From: Dysgonomonadaceae bacterium zrk40
Lineage (GTDB): Bacteria > Bacteroidota > Bacteroidia > Bacteroidales > Dysgonomonadaceae
Assembly: GCA_016916535.1 (NCBI GenBank)
Contig: CP070278.1
Location: 182,193 to 246,192 of the forward strand
DNA length: 64,000 nucleotides
Direction: 5' to 3'
In this document: positions 7,528 through 17,224 of the stretch, piece after piece
Layout of the letters: every line of letters starts with the position of its first letter
Position numbering within the stretch: the stretch's first letter is position 1
The notes under the pieces: generated by a model
What the model was told of the DNA's origin: nothing
The model's database searches: none
Seen by the model: the letters and a program-made list of their open reading frames with translations, nothing else
Program-made: the position numbers and the translations under genes

Positions 7528-8532
7528 CTAGTCTTTGCGATTCGCGCCGGCGGTTGATGAAAAATATTCCTCCGCAAGCGCGTCCATGCGCTCTGCAAGC
7601 CATTCGGCGAAGCCGGCTTCCTGCCCGGCGATCGAAATCGTCGTGCCACCTCCCCCGGTCGCAATGCGGCCAACGGTCCTTCCATTCGCCACCAGTTCGC
7701 GCACGGATTTTTCAGGGCGCTTGTCCTCGCCGCCCCGCGCCGCCTTCACGACAAGATCAATGCGGCGCGCGGCGTCGGCCGACTTGAAGGCATTGGTTTC
7801 AAGAACCGGGCGAATGCGCGCCACCGCTTCCTCTCCGTCTTTCAGGCAGGCTTCCGCAAGCGTCATCCATTTCGGCCGACCGACGCCTTTGGCGCGGCCA
7901 ATTGCGAAAATGACGTTGTGCGGAATCGCGTTGGCCACTTTCAGCATCAGCGAAATCGGCGTCTTGGAAAGGCCGAGCACAGGCTCGATCGCGACGCTCG
8001 AAAACCCGGCCTCACGCAATTGCGCCGCCCAGAGCGCCTGTTCAATCCAGGTCAGGTTCTCGCGCACGCCGTTTTCCAGCGACTGCTCGACCAGGAGTTC
8101 GCGGTCGTCCAGCGGGCGGACGAAGGCCCTGATCGTCACCTCGGAGGGCGTCTTGCTTTCAGCGGCAATAAGCCGGATGGCGGCAAGGCGGCGGTGACCA
8201 TAGGCAAGCTGGTAGCGCCCCTCCTCTTTCGGATGGGGCCGGACCAGAACGGGCATCTTCTGCCCTTCCGCCCGGATCGAGGCGGCAAGGCTTTCGATCT
8301 CCTCGCCGACCTCGCTATCGCTTTCGAAACGATCCTGATAGGGCGATGCGTCGATCTTTGACGGATCCAGCACGATGCTGCTTGATTCCGACAGCGTGTT
8401 GAGCGCCTTGCCGACATTGCTGACCACGGACGAGCCGCGCCTGGACCGCGAAAGCGGCGAAACGGGCGGCGACTGCGGGTTGTTTTCCGCGTCATTGGCC
8501 TCGGCCATCATTTTCAGAATGTTCTTCTTCAT
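7528..8532 (-). CDS. repB: RepB, ParB-family partition protein
   Basis: 334 residues. RepB binds parS and works with RepA to segregate the replicon. The ParB N-terminal motif appears as L-V-R-P-H-P, then Y-G-H-R-R-L-A-A, with the NTP-binding G-x-R-R core. A helix-turn-helix region follows around L-G-L-S-K-T-P-I-S-L-M-L-K. The start at 8532 overlaps the repA stop as ATGA, which implies translational coupling; an alternative start five codons upstream is less likely. It sits between repA and the antisense RNA locus. Candidate binding sites are the palindromes at 10047 and 11359. Confidence 0.95.
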   Translation of the reverse strand: MKKNILKMMAEANDAENNPQSPPVSPLSRSRRGSSVVSNVGKALNTLSESSSIVLDPSKIDASPYQDRFESDSEVGEEIESLAASIRAEGQKMPVLVRPHPKEEGRYQLAYGHRRLAAIRLIAAESKTPSEVTIRAFVRPLDDRELLVEQSLENGVRENLTWIEQALWAAQLREAGFSSVAIEPVLGLSKTPISLMLKVANAIPHNVIFAIGRAKGVGRPKWMTLAEACLKDGEEAVARIRPVLETNAFKSADAARRIDLVVKAARGGEDKRPEKSVRELVANGRTVGRIATGGGGTTISIAGQEAGFAEWLAERMDALAEEYFSSTAGANRKD

Positions 8533-9746
8533 GGCGCCCTGCCCCATACGTTCTGCAGAAGGGCGAGAATCTCGCCATTCACATTGTCGGCGCTTTCGAT
8601 CGCGCGTTTCAGCGCCTCGCGCCCGACTTCGCCGCTTTCCAGCTCGTAGAGCGACTTCTTGGCGACGCCGGCGCCGGCGATCGCCGTCGATTCGATCGCC
8701 TCGTAGACCAGGACATCGTCCTCGAAGAGCCGACGCATCACGCCCGACATGTATTTCTGCGGGCCGTCATTGGGATTGACCCGGGTCATCAGGAATTTCA
8801 GGAAATCATGGTCGAAACGGGCGCCGAACTGGGCAAGCGTATCCGCAAGATCCGAAATCATGATCAGGAACTGGTTGCACGAGGCGACGTCAAGCATTGC
8901 CGGATGAACCGTGACGATCAGGCCGGTGGCGGCGTAAAGCGCGGCAAGCGTCGCATAGCCGAGCGATGGCGGCGTATCAAGCACGACGAAATCATAGTCG
9001 TTCTCGACCGAGGCGATCGCATTCTTCAAACGTTCGAAGAACAGGCCGAGTTCATCACGCTCGCGCTGGGCGAGATAGGCCGGCGTATCGAACTCGAAAT
9101 CCATCAGTTCCAGATTGCCCGGAACGAGGTCGATTCCGGGGAAATAGGTTTCGCGGATGACATCGGCGAGTGCGCGTCGCTCATTGTCGTAGCGCAGCGC
9201 CGCATAGACGGTTTCGTTCTCGCCGACGTCAAATTCCGGCTGAAGCCCGAAAATCGAGGTCATCGAGGCCTGCGGATCGAGGTCAATGCAGAGCACACGG
9301 TAACCCTGCAGCGCCAGATAATGTGACAGGTGGATCGAGGTCGTGGTCTTGGAGCTGCCGCCCTTAAAATTCGCGGTGGCGACGACCTGCAGCTTCTCCC
9401 CATCCTTGCGGCGCGGCCATAGCCTCAGCGCATCGTCCGGACGGCGGTCTGCCAGAAACTGCCGGAGTTCGAGGAGCTGACCGACCTGGTAGATGCGCCG
9501 GTTATTATCCGCACGCGAAGGCTGCGGGCCCTTGCCATCGATGGTCATTGCCCTCAAGGTGCTTTCGGGCACATTGAGCAGCTTGACGAGATCAAGGGTC
9601 GAGAAGGTGCGCGTGAACTGCTTGCGTGCTTCCGGCGGATAGATGCGGTGACGCATCGCCTGCAGTTCGGCGGACAGCCGATCCGTATAATCCTCGATCT
9701 TTGCCGCTGTGTCGCCGATCGCGTTATATGCGGCCGTTTCGCTCAT
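8529..9746 (-). CDS. repA: RepA, ParA-family partition ATPase
   Basis: 405 residues. RepA has an N-terminal MerR-like DNA-binding region (about 45-100; F-S-T-L-D-L-V-K-L-L-N-V-P-E-S-T-L-R) followed by a ParA ATPase. The deviant Walker A K-G-G-S-S-K-T-T is at residues 128-135, and the D-L-D-P-Q-A-S and L-D-T-P-P-S-L-G motifs follow. It moves plasmid copies and represses its own operon. It is the first gene of repABC; the ATGA overlap with repB and the conserved order support a single transcript. An inverted repeat about 80 bases upstream is a possible operator. Confidence 0.95.
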   Translation of the reverse strand: MSETAAYNAIGDTAAKIEDYTDRLSAELQAMRHRIYPPEARKQFTRTFSTLDLVKLLNVPESTLRAMTIDGKGPQPSRADNNRRIYQVGQLLELRQFLADRRPDDALRLWPRRKDGEKLQVVATANFKGGSSKTTTSIHLSHYLALQGYRVLCIDLDPQASMTSIFGLQPEFDVGENETVYAALRYDNERRALADVIRETYFPGIDLVPGNLELMDFEFDTPAYLAQRERDELGLFFERLKNAIASVENDYDFVVLDTPPSLGYATLAALYAATGLIVTVHPAMLDVASCNQFLIMISDLADTLAQFGARFDHDFLKFLMTRVNPNDGPQKYMSGVMRRLFEDDVLVYEAIESTAIAGAGVAKKSLYELESGEVGREALKRAIESADNVNGEILALLQNVWGRAP

Positions 9747-9822
9747 CTGACGGTTTCCTATCCGAATTCATCTTATTTGCGTCAACGCTGCATGACTCGG
9801 ACCGATTCTGCAAGGGGTTTTT

Positions 9823-9841
9823 CGTTAATGAATGGTTAACG
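9823..9841. promoter_or_regulatory. Inverted repeat upstream of repA
   Basis: CGTTAA (9823-9828) and TTAACG (9836-9841) are separated by seven bases, 77 bases upstream of the repA start. It is a plausible autorepressor or RepB-type site, but the arms are short. Confidence 0.35.
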
Positions 9842-10046
9842 GGAGCACGCAGACCTCCTGGCCCATACACCAAAGGTCCTGCAGAGCCAGACCGAAGCCA
9901 TCATCGGATTGAGGCAACGCCCTGCATGAGCAAGGCGGCTGGCCTTCGGGGCTAGCGGACGCGAGACACCATAAGTGTCGGGAGCCTGAAGCAGGCGTCC
10001 CTGCGGTGACAGCGGATGCGCCGTAGCGAACATGATCACAGCGAAA

Positions 10047-10062
10047 GTTTCCAATTGAAAAC
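10047..10062. other. parS: parS-like centromere palindrome, copy 1
   Basis: GTTTCCAATTGAAAAC differs at one base from the perfect 16-base palindrome at 11359. The GTT...AAC outline is the one reported for RepB binding sites of repABC replicons. It lies 300 bases upstream of repA. Confidence 0.6.
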
Positions 10063-10299
10063 ATCTGAGGTAGCCGACGCCTGCCGGTTGTCCCTGTTTA
10101 TGATGGAACGAAAGAGCGCTGCGACTGGCTTTTGATCGGACCGGGCATGTTCCTCGGTCCTGTGCTTCGGGAACTTCATCCTTGCTGCACCGGACCAGCG
10201 AACGACTTGCTGCGTCGCCAGCGATCACCTCCCCGGACCGGAATGCGCCGCCTGCGCCTCATCTTGAACCTGGCTTCGCGACACCGCCGCCTTCTTGAG

Positions 10300-10640
10300 G
10301 CGCGCCATCACATGGAGCAACGTGACGTCGAAGCGATGCGGCCTTGATGGTCGCGCTCCGCAGTCGAACCCGTGGCGCGTGAGGATCTCGAGGATCTTGG
10401 GCCTGCGGGAAAAGCTGCGCGCTGTGGCCAAGCCGGCGAGAGGTTGCCCGGTTTCTTCGCGGTTCACATGGCAGAAGCGCTTGACTGTGGCGGCCTTGAC
10501 GGCGTGGCGCTCGACCTGCCCATTGATCCGCGGACGCCCAGCCTTGGTCGTGCGCCGCCGGATATCGCCGGCGGCGCGGGCATGTCCGAAGGCATGTGCA
10601 TTGAAGATCTGGCGTTCGGCGCCAGCCACTTCTTCGAGCA
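10300..10640 (-). pseudogene. Remnant of an IS481-family transposase
   Basis: The reverse strand encodes a decayed C-terminal part of a DDE transposase. H-A-F-G-H-A-R-A-A-G-D-I and then G-R-P-R-I-N-G-Q-V-E-R and A-T-V-K-R-F line up with the conserved end of IS481-type enzymes, where P-W-T-N-G-Q-V-E-R contains the last catalytic glutamate. The following A-R-S-F-S-R-R-P-K-I-L region also fits. The N-terminal catalytic half is missing or scrambled and several conserved residues are changed, so it cannot be active. It lies between the two parS-like palindromes. Confidence 0.65.
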
Positions 10641-11358
10641 CGGCGGGCGATCCGCCGGCTGCGACATCGAAAAGGAACGAGCCGATCGCCTAAAGAGGCA
10701 CGAGAACCGTCCCGGAACCGAGTATGCTGATTCGACGATGGCGTCGACGCTATAGGCAGCGCCATGGCCATGGCCATGGCCACGTGCCAGATGATGACCC
10801 ACAGACTTCGATATCAAGAGCCCTCGCGCGGCCTGCCCTGCGCATTTATTGCCTCAGAGGGAGATCGATCGATGTTCGCAATTCAGAGCAAGGTCATTTG
10901 GATCCAGATCCGCCGGCACAGAGCCATGGCGTGCGCGATAGTCCTCGGCAATGCAGGCTTCGCGACGTCCAACCGTTCAATCGGCACGCAAGTCTTGGGG
11001 CTGAGCGTTGGAACACGCCCTTCATCCGACCGCCGCCCGGCTGCCGCCCTGGCTTTCGAGATTCATTGCGGGGACGCTGAACGCACATCGGAAAGACGCG
11101 GCCGGTCCGTACAGTCGCCTCGCACCCCAGGTCTTTCCTATTCGCCGTTCACGACCTTCCCGCCCTCGTCTGCCGTTAGGCTCCCCTCATGCGGAGGTTC
11201 TTCGGGACAAGGCGATGGCGGGAGCCATGAAACTGACGTGACGGCGATGCAGCCATGCTCTGCTACTCTTTTCCGTCTCCTCGAGCAAACCGTCCTCAGG
11301 CTTGCTGCCTTCCTTTTCGTGGCGAGAGAGAATTGACGCGGCGAGATGGGGCAGGGAT

Positions 11359-11374
11359 GTTTTCAATTGAAAAC
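11359..11374. other. parS: parS-like centromere palindrome, copy 2
   Basis: GTTTTCAATTGAAAAC is a perfect 16-base palindrome. It shares 15 of 16 bases with the copy at 10047. Such sites bind RepB in repABC replicons; here the pair spans 1.3 kb upstream of repA. Confidence 0.65.
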
Positions 11375-12412
11375 TCTCCCCCGTCGGCATCGAGGGAGGA
11401 AGCCCCGGGGCAGGGGAGCATCCGAAAGCCTATTTGGCATAACCTCGATGTCACGCAGAGAACAGCGACGGATCACAGACAACAATGATCGGTGAGAAGC
11501 TATTGCCGATTTAATATGATGTGGCGCGCCTCGGTCAGGGAGTATCATTGCGTGCCTCCGGGCAACGGGAATAAGTGGCAGGGTGGCCGATATCACAAAG
11601 CTAAAACTGAAGCTCTTTCACAGGACTGGTTTCCAACATCATCTCATCGTTGGAACTTTCAGGCAGAGTGATTATCGCCGGAGCTTCAACCGCAGCCCCT
11701 TGTGCAACTCGAAGCACGCCGTATGGATATGAAGCTCATCCAGAAAATCCCGTTTTCGGGGCCTGAAAAGTACCGATATTCCGATACAGGTGGGCACCAA
11801 TCGTCGGGGCTCACTCCCCTTTATAAAGAGCGATTAGCGCACCCTTTCCCATCATTAGCCTTACGCCGCGAACCGCTCCCCCTCCATGATCGAAATAGCT
11901 GAAAGAGTTGCAGCTCTCCAAAACAGACTGGAAATTTCCGGATGAAAGTTGCTTTTCACCGAACACTTGAATTACTTCAAGTTTCGCAGATCCAAAATAA
12001 GACCCCGCATAATGATGCAGTCTAGACGAAGGCCTCGCGCCCGAAGCGGCCCGGGTCTTTCGATCTTTTCTACTCTTATAACGCGTACTTATTATATTCT
12101 GCAATCTAAAGAGGCTCTTCAGGTTCCGCCAAGTTAGTGAAAGGAGAAGGCCAGGCGGTTGGCGACGGCCGGCGAGGTCCTGTCGGCTTCAGCGCGATGG
12201 ATGGGCTTTTGCGATTTCTCAGCCACATGGCCCAAACAGGTTGACCGGACCGCGCTTGCCGGAGACACCCGGCGGTGAGGGCAGGAGGGTCTCCAGAATC
12301 AGCGGCGCGCCCACGCACAGATCGTGCGATCTCGCGCGAGCGAAACGAGTGGTTAAGGTTTTTTTCCTATCACATTGGCCGTGTGACAGCTCTCAGATTG
12401 GTCTTCATCAGC

Positions 12413-15016
12413 ATGCCTATTTCGCGTTATCCCAGCCTGCAATCGAAACACGCAGATTTGACAAAAACGGACAACGCCGAGGCACAAGCCGACCAGACCG
12501 GCGAGGCCGCGCGACGCAATCCGGAAGCCGCCATTCTCGACCCCGAGCGCCTTCCGACCTGGCAGCGTCCCTTTGTGCTGGGTCCGAATGTCCGCTTCAC
12601 ACGCACCCCGCACAAGAAACATCCCGAGCCGGCGATGCCGGCCGCCACAGAAACGGAAGAGGCGGTTTTCGGACCGCATCTCCCTTCGCCGGCGACCGTG
12701 CTTCAGGAGCGTATCGCGGAAGAACTGACCGCGGCGCGCGGCGCCCCAACCGGCGAACAGGCCTGGAACGCGAAGGATGAACAAGTGCCGACCGAGGTGG
12801 AACCGGTCGATACCACAGAAGCCGTGGAAGACTGGGCTCCGTCGATCCCCTGGTATCTTTCGGGGGACGCCGATATCGATACGGCTCTATCGGACGAGAC
12901 CGACCATGCAAGCGCCGCCGATGATGCGACGCCCGAAACGTTGAGCGCGACAGCGCGCGCGCAACCCAATTGCTTCTCCTATCTCCCGGACGGGCTGGCA
13001 TTCGAGATGATGGCGCTTGGCGGTATGGAAGCCCGCCCGGCGGAAGGGCGGACACAGGCGGAACCACCGGTCGGGACGGAGCCGCCTCAAGAAAGCGCGG
13101 ACGCCGAACCCGCCGACCGTAACGCCGAAGCGGCGCAGGCCGACCTGACGAACCCGGCATGGACGGCGACCTCGGACGCCGTGGAAACCATCCTCGACGA
13201 GCAGGAAGAAAGCATCGGGGAGGGGCCATCGCCGGTCTCGCTCTACCGGCAGGTTCTCCTGCACAGCCCGACGCGGTCTGGCGAAAAGGCAGCGTCGGAT
13301 GAGCCATCAATGCCGACGGACCTCAAGGAAGACGCGGACGACGCTCCGGACGTTTCATCCGCCGAAGCGCTCGCGGATGGGCCGACGGAAAGCATCGCCA
13401 CATATGTCGAGGAGGACGATTTCGACGCCGAGCCGGAACGGAAAGAGCGTGCCGGCGGTCCCCTCAATGTTCTGGCGCGGCATGAAGTCACCGACTTCGT
13501 CTTCCCGTCGATTGAATTGCTGCAAACGCCGCGCGCGGACGAGGCCAACGAGTTCAGCCAGGAGGCGCTGGAGCAGAGCGCGGGCCTGCTGGAGAGCATT
13601 CTGGAGGATTTCGGCGTCAAGGGCGAGATCATCGATGTCCGTCCGGGTCCCGTGGTCACGATGTACGAATTCGAACCGGCGCCGGGTGTCAAATCCTCGC
13701 GGGTGATCAACCTGTCGGATGACATAGCCCGCTCCATGTCCGCGCTTTCGGCGCGCGTCGCGGTCATTCCAGGCCGCAATGTGATCGGCATCGAGCTTCC
13801 GAATGAAGAGCGCGAGACCGTCTATCTGAGGGAGCTTTTCGAAAGCCGCCTCTATATGACAACGGATTTCCGCCTGCCGCTTTGCCTCGGCAAGAACATC
13901 GGCGGCGAACCGGTGGTCGCCGAACTCGCAAAGATGCCGCATCTTCTCGTCGCCGGAACAACGGGATCGGGAAAGTCGGTGGCGATCAACACAATGATCC
14001 TGTCGCTGCTCTACCATCTCCGTCCTGAAGAATGCCGGCTGATCATGGTCGACCCGAAAATGCTGGAACTCTCGGTCTATGACGGCATTCCGCATCTTCT
14101 GACGCCGGTGGTGACCGACCCGAAGAAGGCGGTTCTGGCGCTGAAATGGGCGGTGCGCGAGATGGAAGATCGGTACCGCAAGATGTCGCGGCTCGGCGTT
14201 CGCAATATCGACGGCTTCAACAAGCGTGTGGCGGAAGCGCGCGCGTCGGGTGAGACCATCATGGTATCGGTGCCCACCGGCTTCGACCGCACCACCGGCG
14301 ATCAGATCTTCGAGGACCAGGAACTCGATCTTTCGGCGCTGCCCTATATCGTCGTCATCGTCGACGAGATGGCGGACCTGATGATGGTCGCCGGCAAGGA
14401 GATCGAGGGCACGATCCAGCGTCTGGCGCAGATGGCGCGCGCGGCCGGCATCCACCTGATCATGGCAACGCAGCGTCCTTCGGTCGACGTCATCACCGGC
14501 ACGATCAAGGCCAATTTCCCGACCCGCATTTCCTTTCAGGTCACGTCCAAGATCGACAGTCGCACGATTCTCGGAGAGCAGGGCGCGGAATACCTGCTGG
14601 GGCAGGGGGACATGCTGCACATGAAGGGCGGCGGGCGGATTGCCCGCGTTCACGGCCCCTTTGTATCTGATTACGAGGTCGAAAAGGTCGTCGACCATCT
14701 GAAGACGCAAGGCACGCCCACCTATCTCGGCAGCGTCGTCGTCGACGAGGAGGAGGAAGAGAGCGAAGAAGATGGCGCCGTTTTCGATGCGACCGAAATG
14801 GCGACCGACGGCGACGATGCCGACGAACTTTTCGCCAAGGCCGTCAAGATTGTCCAGCGCGACAAGAAGTGTTCGACATCCTATATCCAGCGTCGCCTGT
14901 CGATCGGCTACAACCGTGCCGCCTCGCTGGTCGAGCGCATGGAGCGGGAAGGGCTTGTCGGCCCCGCCAACCATGTCGGCAAGCGTGAGATCCTCGATGG
15001 CGGTACAGCCGGCTGA
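12413..15016 (+). CDS. ftsK: FtsK/SpoIIIE-type DNA translocase without membrane domain
   Basis: 867 residues from the ATG at 12413; upstream starts to 12275 are open but look non-coding. FtsK pumps double-stranded DNA towards the dif/Xer resolution site. The first 370 residues are an acidic, low-complexity linker with no transmembrane helices, unlike the four-helix N-terminus of septal FtsK. The motor follows, with Walker A G-T-T-G-S-G-K-S at 515-522 and Walker B I-V-D-E (D651, E652). The C-terminal gamma winged helix (about 802-860; [16 protein letters not shown]) is the part that reads polar KOPS-like sequences. It stands alone as an operon. I infer a role in replicon dimer resolution or transfer. 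Confidence 0.9.
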   Translation: MPISRYPSLQSKHADLTKTDNAEAQADQTGEAARRNPEAAILDPERLPTWQRPFVLGPNVRFTRTPHKKHPEPAMPAATETEEAVFGPHLPSPATVLQERIAEELTAARGAPTGEQAWNAKDEQVPTEVEPVDTTEAVEDWAPSIPWYLSGDADIDTALSDETDHASAADDATPETLSATARAQPNCFSYLPDGLAFEMMALGGMEARPAEGRTQAEPPVGTEPPQESADAEPADRNAEAAQADLTNPAWTATSDAVETILDEQEESIGEGPSPVSLYRQVLLHSPTRSGEKAASDEPSMPTDLKEDADDAPDVSSAEALADGPTESIATYVEEDDFDAEPERKERAGGPLNVLARHEVTDFVFPSIELLQTPRADEANEFSQEALEQSAGLLESILEDFGVKGEIIDVRPGPVVTMYEFEPAPGVKSSRVINLSDDIARSMSALSARVAVIPGRNVIGIELPNEERETVYLRELFESRLYMTTDFRLPLCLGKNIGGEPVVAELAKMPHLLVAGTTGSGKSVAINTMILSLLYHLRPEECRLIMVDPKMLELSVYDGIPHLLTPVVTDPKKAVLALKWAVREMEDRYRKMSRLGVRNIDGFNKRVAEARASGETIMVSVPTGFDRTTGDQIFEDQELDLSALPYIVVIVDEMADLMMVAGKEIEGTIQRLAQMARAAGIHLIMATQRPSVDVITGTIKANFPTRISFQVTSKIDSRTILGEQGAEYLLGQGDMLHMKGGGRIARVHGPFVSDYEVEKVVDHLKTQGTPTYLGSVVVDEEEEESEEDGAVFDATEMATDGDDADELFAKAVKIVQRDKKCSTSYIQRRLSIGYNRAASLVERMEREGLVGPANHVGKREILDGGTAG

Positions 15017-15174
15017 TCCGGCTTCCGGGCCGTTCGAGGGGGACTTTGCGGTATGCTCGCGCCCGCACGCCTCGCAATGAGCGGCGCCTCTCCGGGATTG
15101 CGTTTGTCACCCGGTCCTGCGGGGTTTGTCGAATCAGAAAAATCCCGATCGGGAAGACATAGTCTTTTTGCTTC

Positions 15175-15231
15175 AAAACTTCCCTTTCGGTAAGTTTTCT
15201 TTGGCGTTCATGAAACTTCCTGTACGGTAAG
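15175..15231 (+). promoter_or_regulatory. Repeated operator upstream of the HipB-like gene
   Basis: Two direct copies of a 17-base motif, ACTTCCCTTTCGGTAAG (15178-15194) and ACTTCCTGTACGGTAAG (15215-15231), start 37 bases apart. The first is embedded in an inverted repeat with seven-base arms AAAACTT/AAGTTTT. The pair lies 33 bases before the regulator start, as expected for autoregulation by a HipB/Y4mF-type protein. Confidence 0.6.
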
Positions 15232-15264
15232 CCGAGCCGGCTTCAAACTGCAGCGGGAGATGAC

Positions 15265-15522
15265 ATGATCAGGTCGGCACGGGATTTCTGCACGCTCGTC
15301 AGGGCTAGACGGAAAGCATGCGGCTGGACGCAAACCGAGCTTGCGCGTCGCGCCGGCACTGGCGAGCGGTTCATCGTGGAACTGGAGGCCGGCAAGCCGA
15401 ACTGCCAGCTCGAAAAGGCGCTGATCGTCGCCCGCGCGGTCGGCCTTGAACTGGGCGACCTGAAGGACCGCTCTCGGCCGGGGGGAAGAAACGGAACTCG
15501 GCTTCCTGCCGACTTTCGGTAA
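15265..15522 (+). CDS. HipB/Y4mF-like XRE-family regulator (orphan antitoxin)
   Basis: 85 residues. An XRE helix-turn-helix occupies most of the protein: W-T-Q-T-E-L-A-R-R-A-G-T-G-E-R-F-I-V-E-L-E-A-G-K, about residues 20-44. This F-I-V-E-L-E-x-G-K-P wording is typical of Y4mF/HipB antitoxins of rhizobia. Such genes normally precede a HipA kinase toxin. None follows here: the next 190 bases contain no HipA start, and the next gene is unrelated. It is therefore an orphan regulator, or what is left of a hipBA module. The repeated operator upstream suggests that it still binds DNA. Confidence 0.75.
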   Translation: MIRSARDFCTLVRARRKACGWTQTELARRAGTGERFIVELEAGKPNCQLEKALIVARAVGLELGDLKDRSRPGGRNGTRLPADFR

Positions 15523-15710
15523 CCGGCGATGACATCATTTTCTATGAACATCTGCCGGTAGGACGGCTGATCACGGAAAACGGATGGCGGCAAGGCCCGG
15601 ACAACATGTCCGCCGAACGGACAGAGCGCATTTGCACCTGTCCTTCCCGCGCGCAAAGGGCGATTGTTGTCGCGTCCCAGCCTCAGCGCCATCAAACGGA
15701 GCCGTTCGCC

Positions 15711-16250
15711 ATGACCGAGAAAACGACCCTGCCGCCGCTTGAGGACCGCGACTGGCCGGCGGAGATCGCCGACATGAAGGATGGTTTCGCCGGCACGCTG
15801 AACGTCTATCGCACCATGGCGCATCATCCGGACCTGCTCAGCGCCTGGGCGCCGCTTCGCCGACATGTGGTGCAGGAAAGCGCGCTCGGACCGGAACGCT
15901 CCGAGTTGGTGATCCTCCGCGTCGCCTTCCGCCTCGGCGCAGCCTATGAGTGGAACCACCATGTTGATCGGGCAACAAAGCTCGGCTTTTCAGCACAACG
16001 CATCGCGGCCCTTCGCGCCGTGCCGGAAGGCGAGGACGGGCTGCTCGCCCGCGCCGTCGATATGCTGATTGACACGCATCGGCTTTCGCCCGCGATCGAG
16101 ACAGCGCTTGCCGAAGCGTTCGGGCGGCCCGCCGTGTTTGACCTGATGGCAACGGTCGGCTTTTACTCCGTGCTCGGCTATATCGTGATGACCTATGCCA
16201 CCCCGCTCGACTCCGGCATCGCCGATGTGTTTGCCGGGCCGGACGAATAA
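15711..16250 (+). CDS. Carboxymuconolactone decarboxylase (CMD) family protein
   Basis: 179 residues, a single CMD/AhpD-like domain. The core segment E-L-V-I-L-R-V-A-F-R-L-G-A-A-Y-E-W-N-H-H (about residues 63-82) fits the family, with E-W-x-H-H instead of the C-x-x-C of AhpD. It is thus the lactone-decarboxylase-like or unknown type rather than a peroxidase reductase. I chose the ATG at 15711; an upstream in-frame ATG at 15606 would add 35 unlike residues. It converges on the IclR gene with a four-base gap, beside an aromatic ring-cleavage operon, so a role in the same pathway is possible. The substrate is unknown. Confidence 0.8.
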   Translation: MTEKTTLPPLEDRDWPAEIADMKDGFAGTLNVYRTMAHHPDLLSAWAPLRRHVVQESALGPERSELVILRVAFRLGAAYEWNHHVDRATKLGFSAQRIAALRAVPEGEDGLLARAVDMLIDTHRLSPAIETALAEAFGRPAVFDLMATVGFYSVLGYIVMTYATPLDSGIADVFAGPDE

Positions 16251-16254
16251 ACGG

Positions 16255-17055
16255 TCAGTCCGGTGCGCCATTGAGGGCAGCGGCGATCCGCGCCGCGATT
16301 TCGGCAAGCGGCGCGGCGCCTGTTTCAAGGGCCTTTTCCGTCGTCATCGCCGAACGGATCCAGATCATCGAAACGCAGCCAGTAATGCCTTCGGCAGTCA
16401 GGATGGGCACGGCGAGCGAAGCGGTTTGCGGCCGGAACTCGCCGCCGTCGCGGATGGCGATGCCGCGCGCCCGCGTTTCCGCCAGCATGCGATCGAGAAA
16501 CACCGGCGCGAGAAAAGGCTGGTCCGCCGGATCGCCGAGACGGCTCAGATGTTCGAGAATATGCCGGCGTTCCCCTTCCGGGCAGAAGGCGAGGTAGGCG
16601 CGGCCGGCGGAGGTCCGCAGCATCGGCATGCGATAGCCGGTCATGGCGCGGTCGATGGAAAGCGGCGAGCGGTTATGCGTCGTTTCCTGGATCACCATGG
16701 AAAAATGGTCATGAACCGAGAGATCGAGCGGCCAGACAAGCCGCGCGGCGTATTCGGCGAAGATCGGGCCGGAGACCTGGCAGAGCTCCGAGGTCGCGGC
16801 ATAGCCATCGCCAAGGCTCGCGGCAAGCCGCGTGACCCTGACGAGGCTCGAACTCGGCGACAGCGCCACATAGCCCGACTCCTCCAGCGTTTCGAGCAGG
16901 CGGTAGACTGTCGGACGCGGAATGTCGAGCGCGCGGGCGATCTCGCCCACCCGCGCGGCACCCCTGGCATTGATAAAGCGCAGGATCGCCAGACCGCGCG
17001 TCAGTGCGCGGACACCTTCATTCCTGCGCGGCCGTTTCGGCATCGGGTCATCCAT
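16255..17055 (-). CDS. IclR-family transcriptional regulator (MhpR-like)
   Basis: 266 residues. An N-terminal winged helix-turn-helix (about 30-60; V-G-E-I-A-R-A-L-D-I-P-R-P-T-V-Y-R-L-L-E-T-L) is followed by the IclR effector-binding domain (about 90-255). The wording of that domain (Y-R-M-P-M-L-R-T-S-A-G-R-A-Y-L-A-F-C-P) resembles MhpR-type activators of phenylpropionate catabolism. The start at 17055 gives the normal family length. It is the last gene on the strand of the ring-cleavage operon, 169 bases after the hydrolase, and separated from it by a hairpin. It probably controls that operon in response to its aromatic substrate. Confidence 0.85.
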   Translation of the reverse strand: MDDPMPKRPRRNEGVRALTRGLAILRFINARGAARVGEIARALDIPRPTVYRLLETLEESGYVALSPSSSLVRVTRLAASLGDGYAATSELCQVSGPIFAEYAARLVWPLDLSVHDHFSMVIQETTHNRSPLSIDRAMTGYRMPMLRTSAGRAYLAFCPEGERRHILEHLSRLGDPADQPFLAPVFLDRMLAETRARGIAIRDGGEFRPQTASLAVPILTAEGITGCVSMIWIRSAMTTEKALETGAAPLAEIAARIAAALNGAPD

Positions 17056-17152
17056 TGTGAAGATATGGCATGCGGGCAATGGGTGTTGAAGCGGATTCTG
17101 CCCTGCCACTTCGTTCGGAAGACGATTTGCATCGCGGAGCCAGCCGCCTTCA

Positions 17153-17173
17153 ATCTCCCCCTTGGGGGGAGAT
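17153..17173. repeat. Short intergenic palindrome (hairpin)
   Basis: ATCTCCCCC (17153-17161) and GGGGGAGAT (17165-17173) form a perfect nine-pair hairpin with a three-base loop, between the FAH hydrolase and the IclR gene. C/G-rich ATCTCCCCC-type palindromes are common between genes in Rhizobiaceae. It may act as a terminator or a processing point for the upstream operon mRNA, but there is no T-run. Confidence 0.6.
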
Positions 17174-17224
17174 CGTTAGGTGCCGATCAGCCGCCTTGCC
17201 CCTTCAACCGACCGCCGCAGCGCC

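Larger units (their letters stand above)
9747..12412. other. Gene-poor region upstream of repA
   Basis: About 2.7 kb with no convincing intact gene on either strand. It holds the repA promoter region, an inverted repeat at 9823, two parS-like palindromes (10047, 11359) and a decayed IS481 transposase. Several frames of 60-190 codons are open by chance in this high-GC DNA; none has a recognisable domain or ribosome binding site. The stretch 11600-12270 is slightly AT-richer, and I see nothing definable in it. Confidence 0.6.

Noticed and set aside
10764..11336. 190-codon forward frame in the gene-poor region
   Set aside because: Begins in a simple ATGGCC repeat, has no recognisable fold and crosses decayed IS DNA.
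12275..12412. N-terminal extension of ftsK
   Set aside because: No membrane helices or family resemblance; the start at 12413 gives a consistent acidic linker.
13355..14974. Long reverse-strand open frame opposite ftsK
   Set aside because: It mirrors the codon bias of the strongly supported FtsK gene, has no domain and no ribosome binding site.
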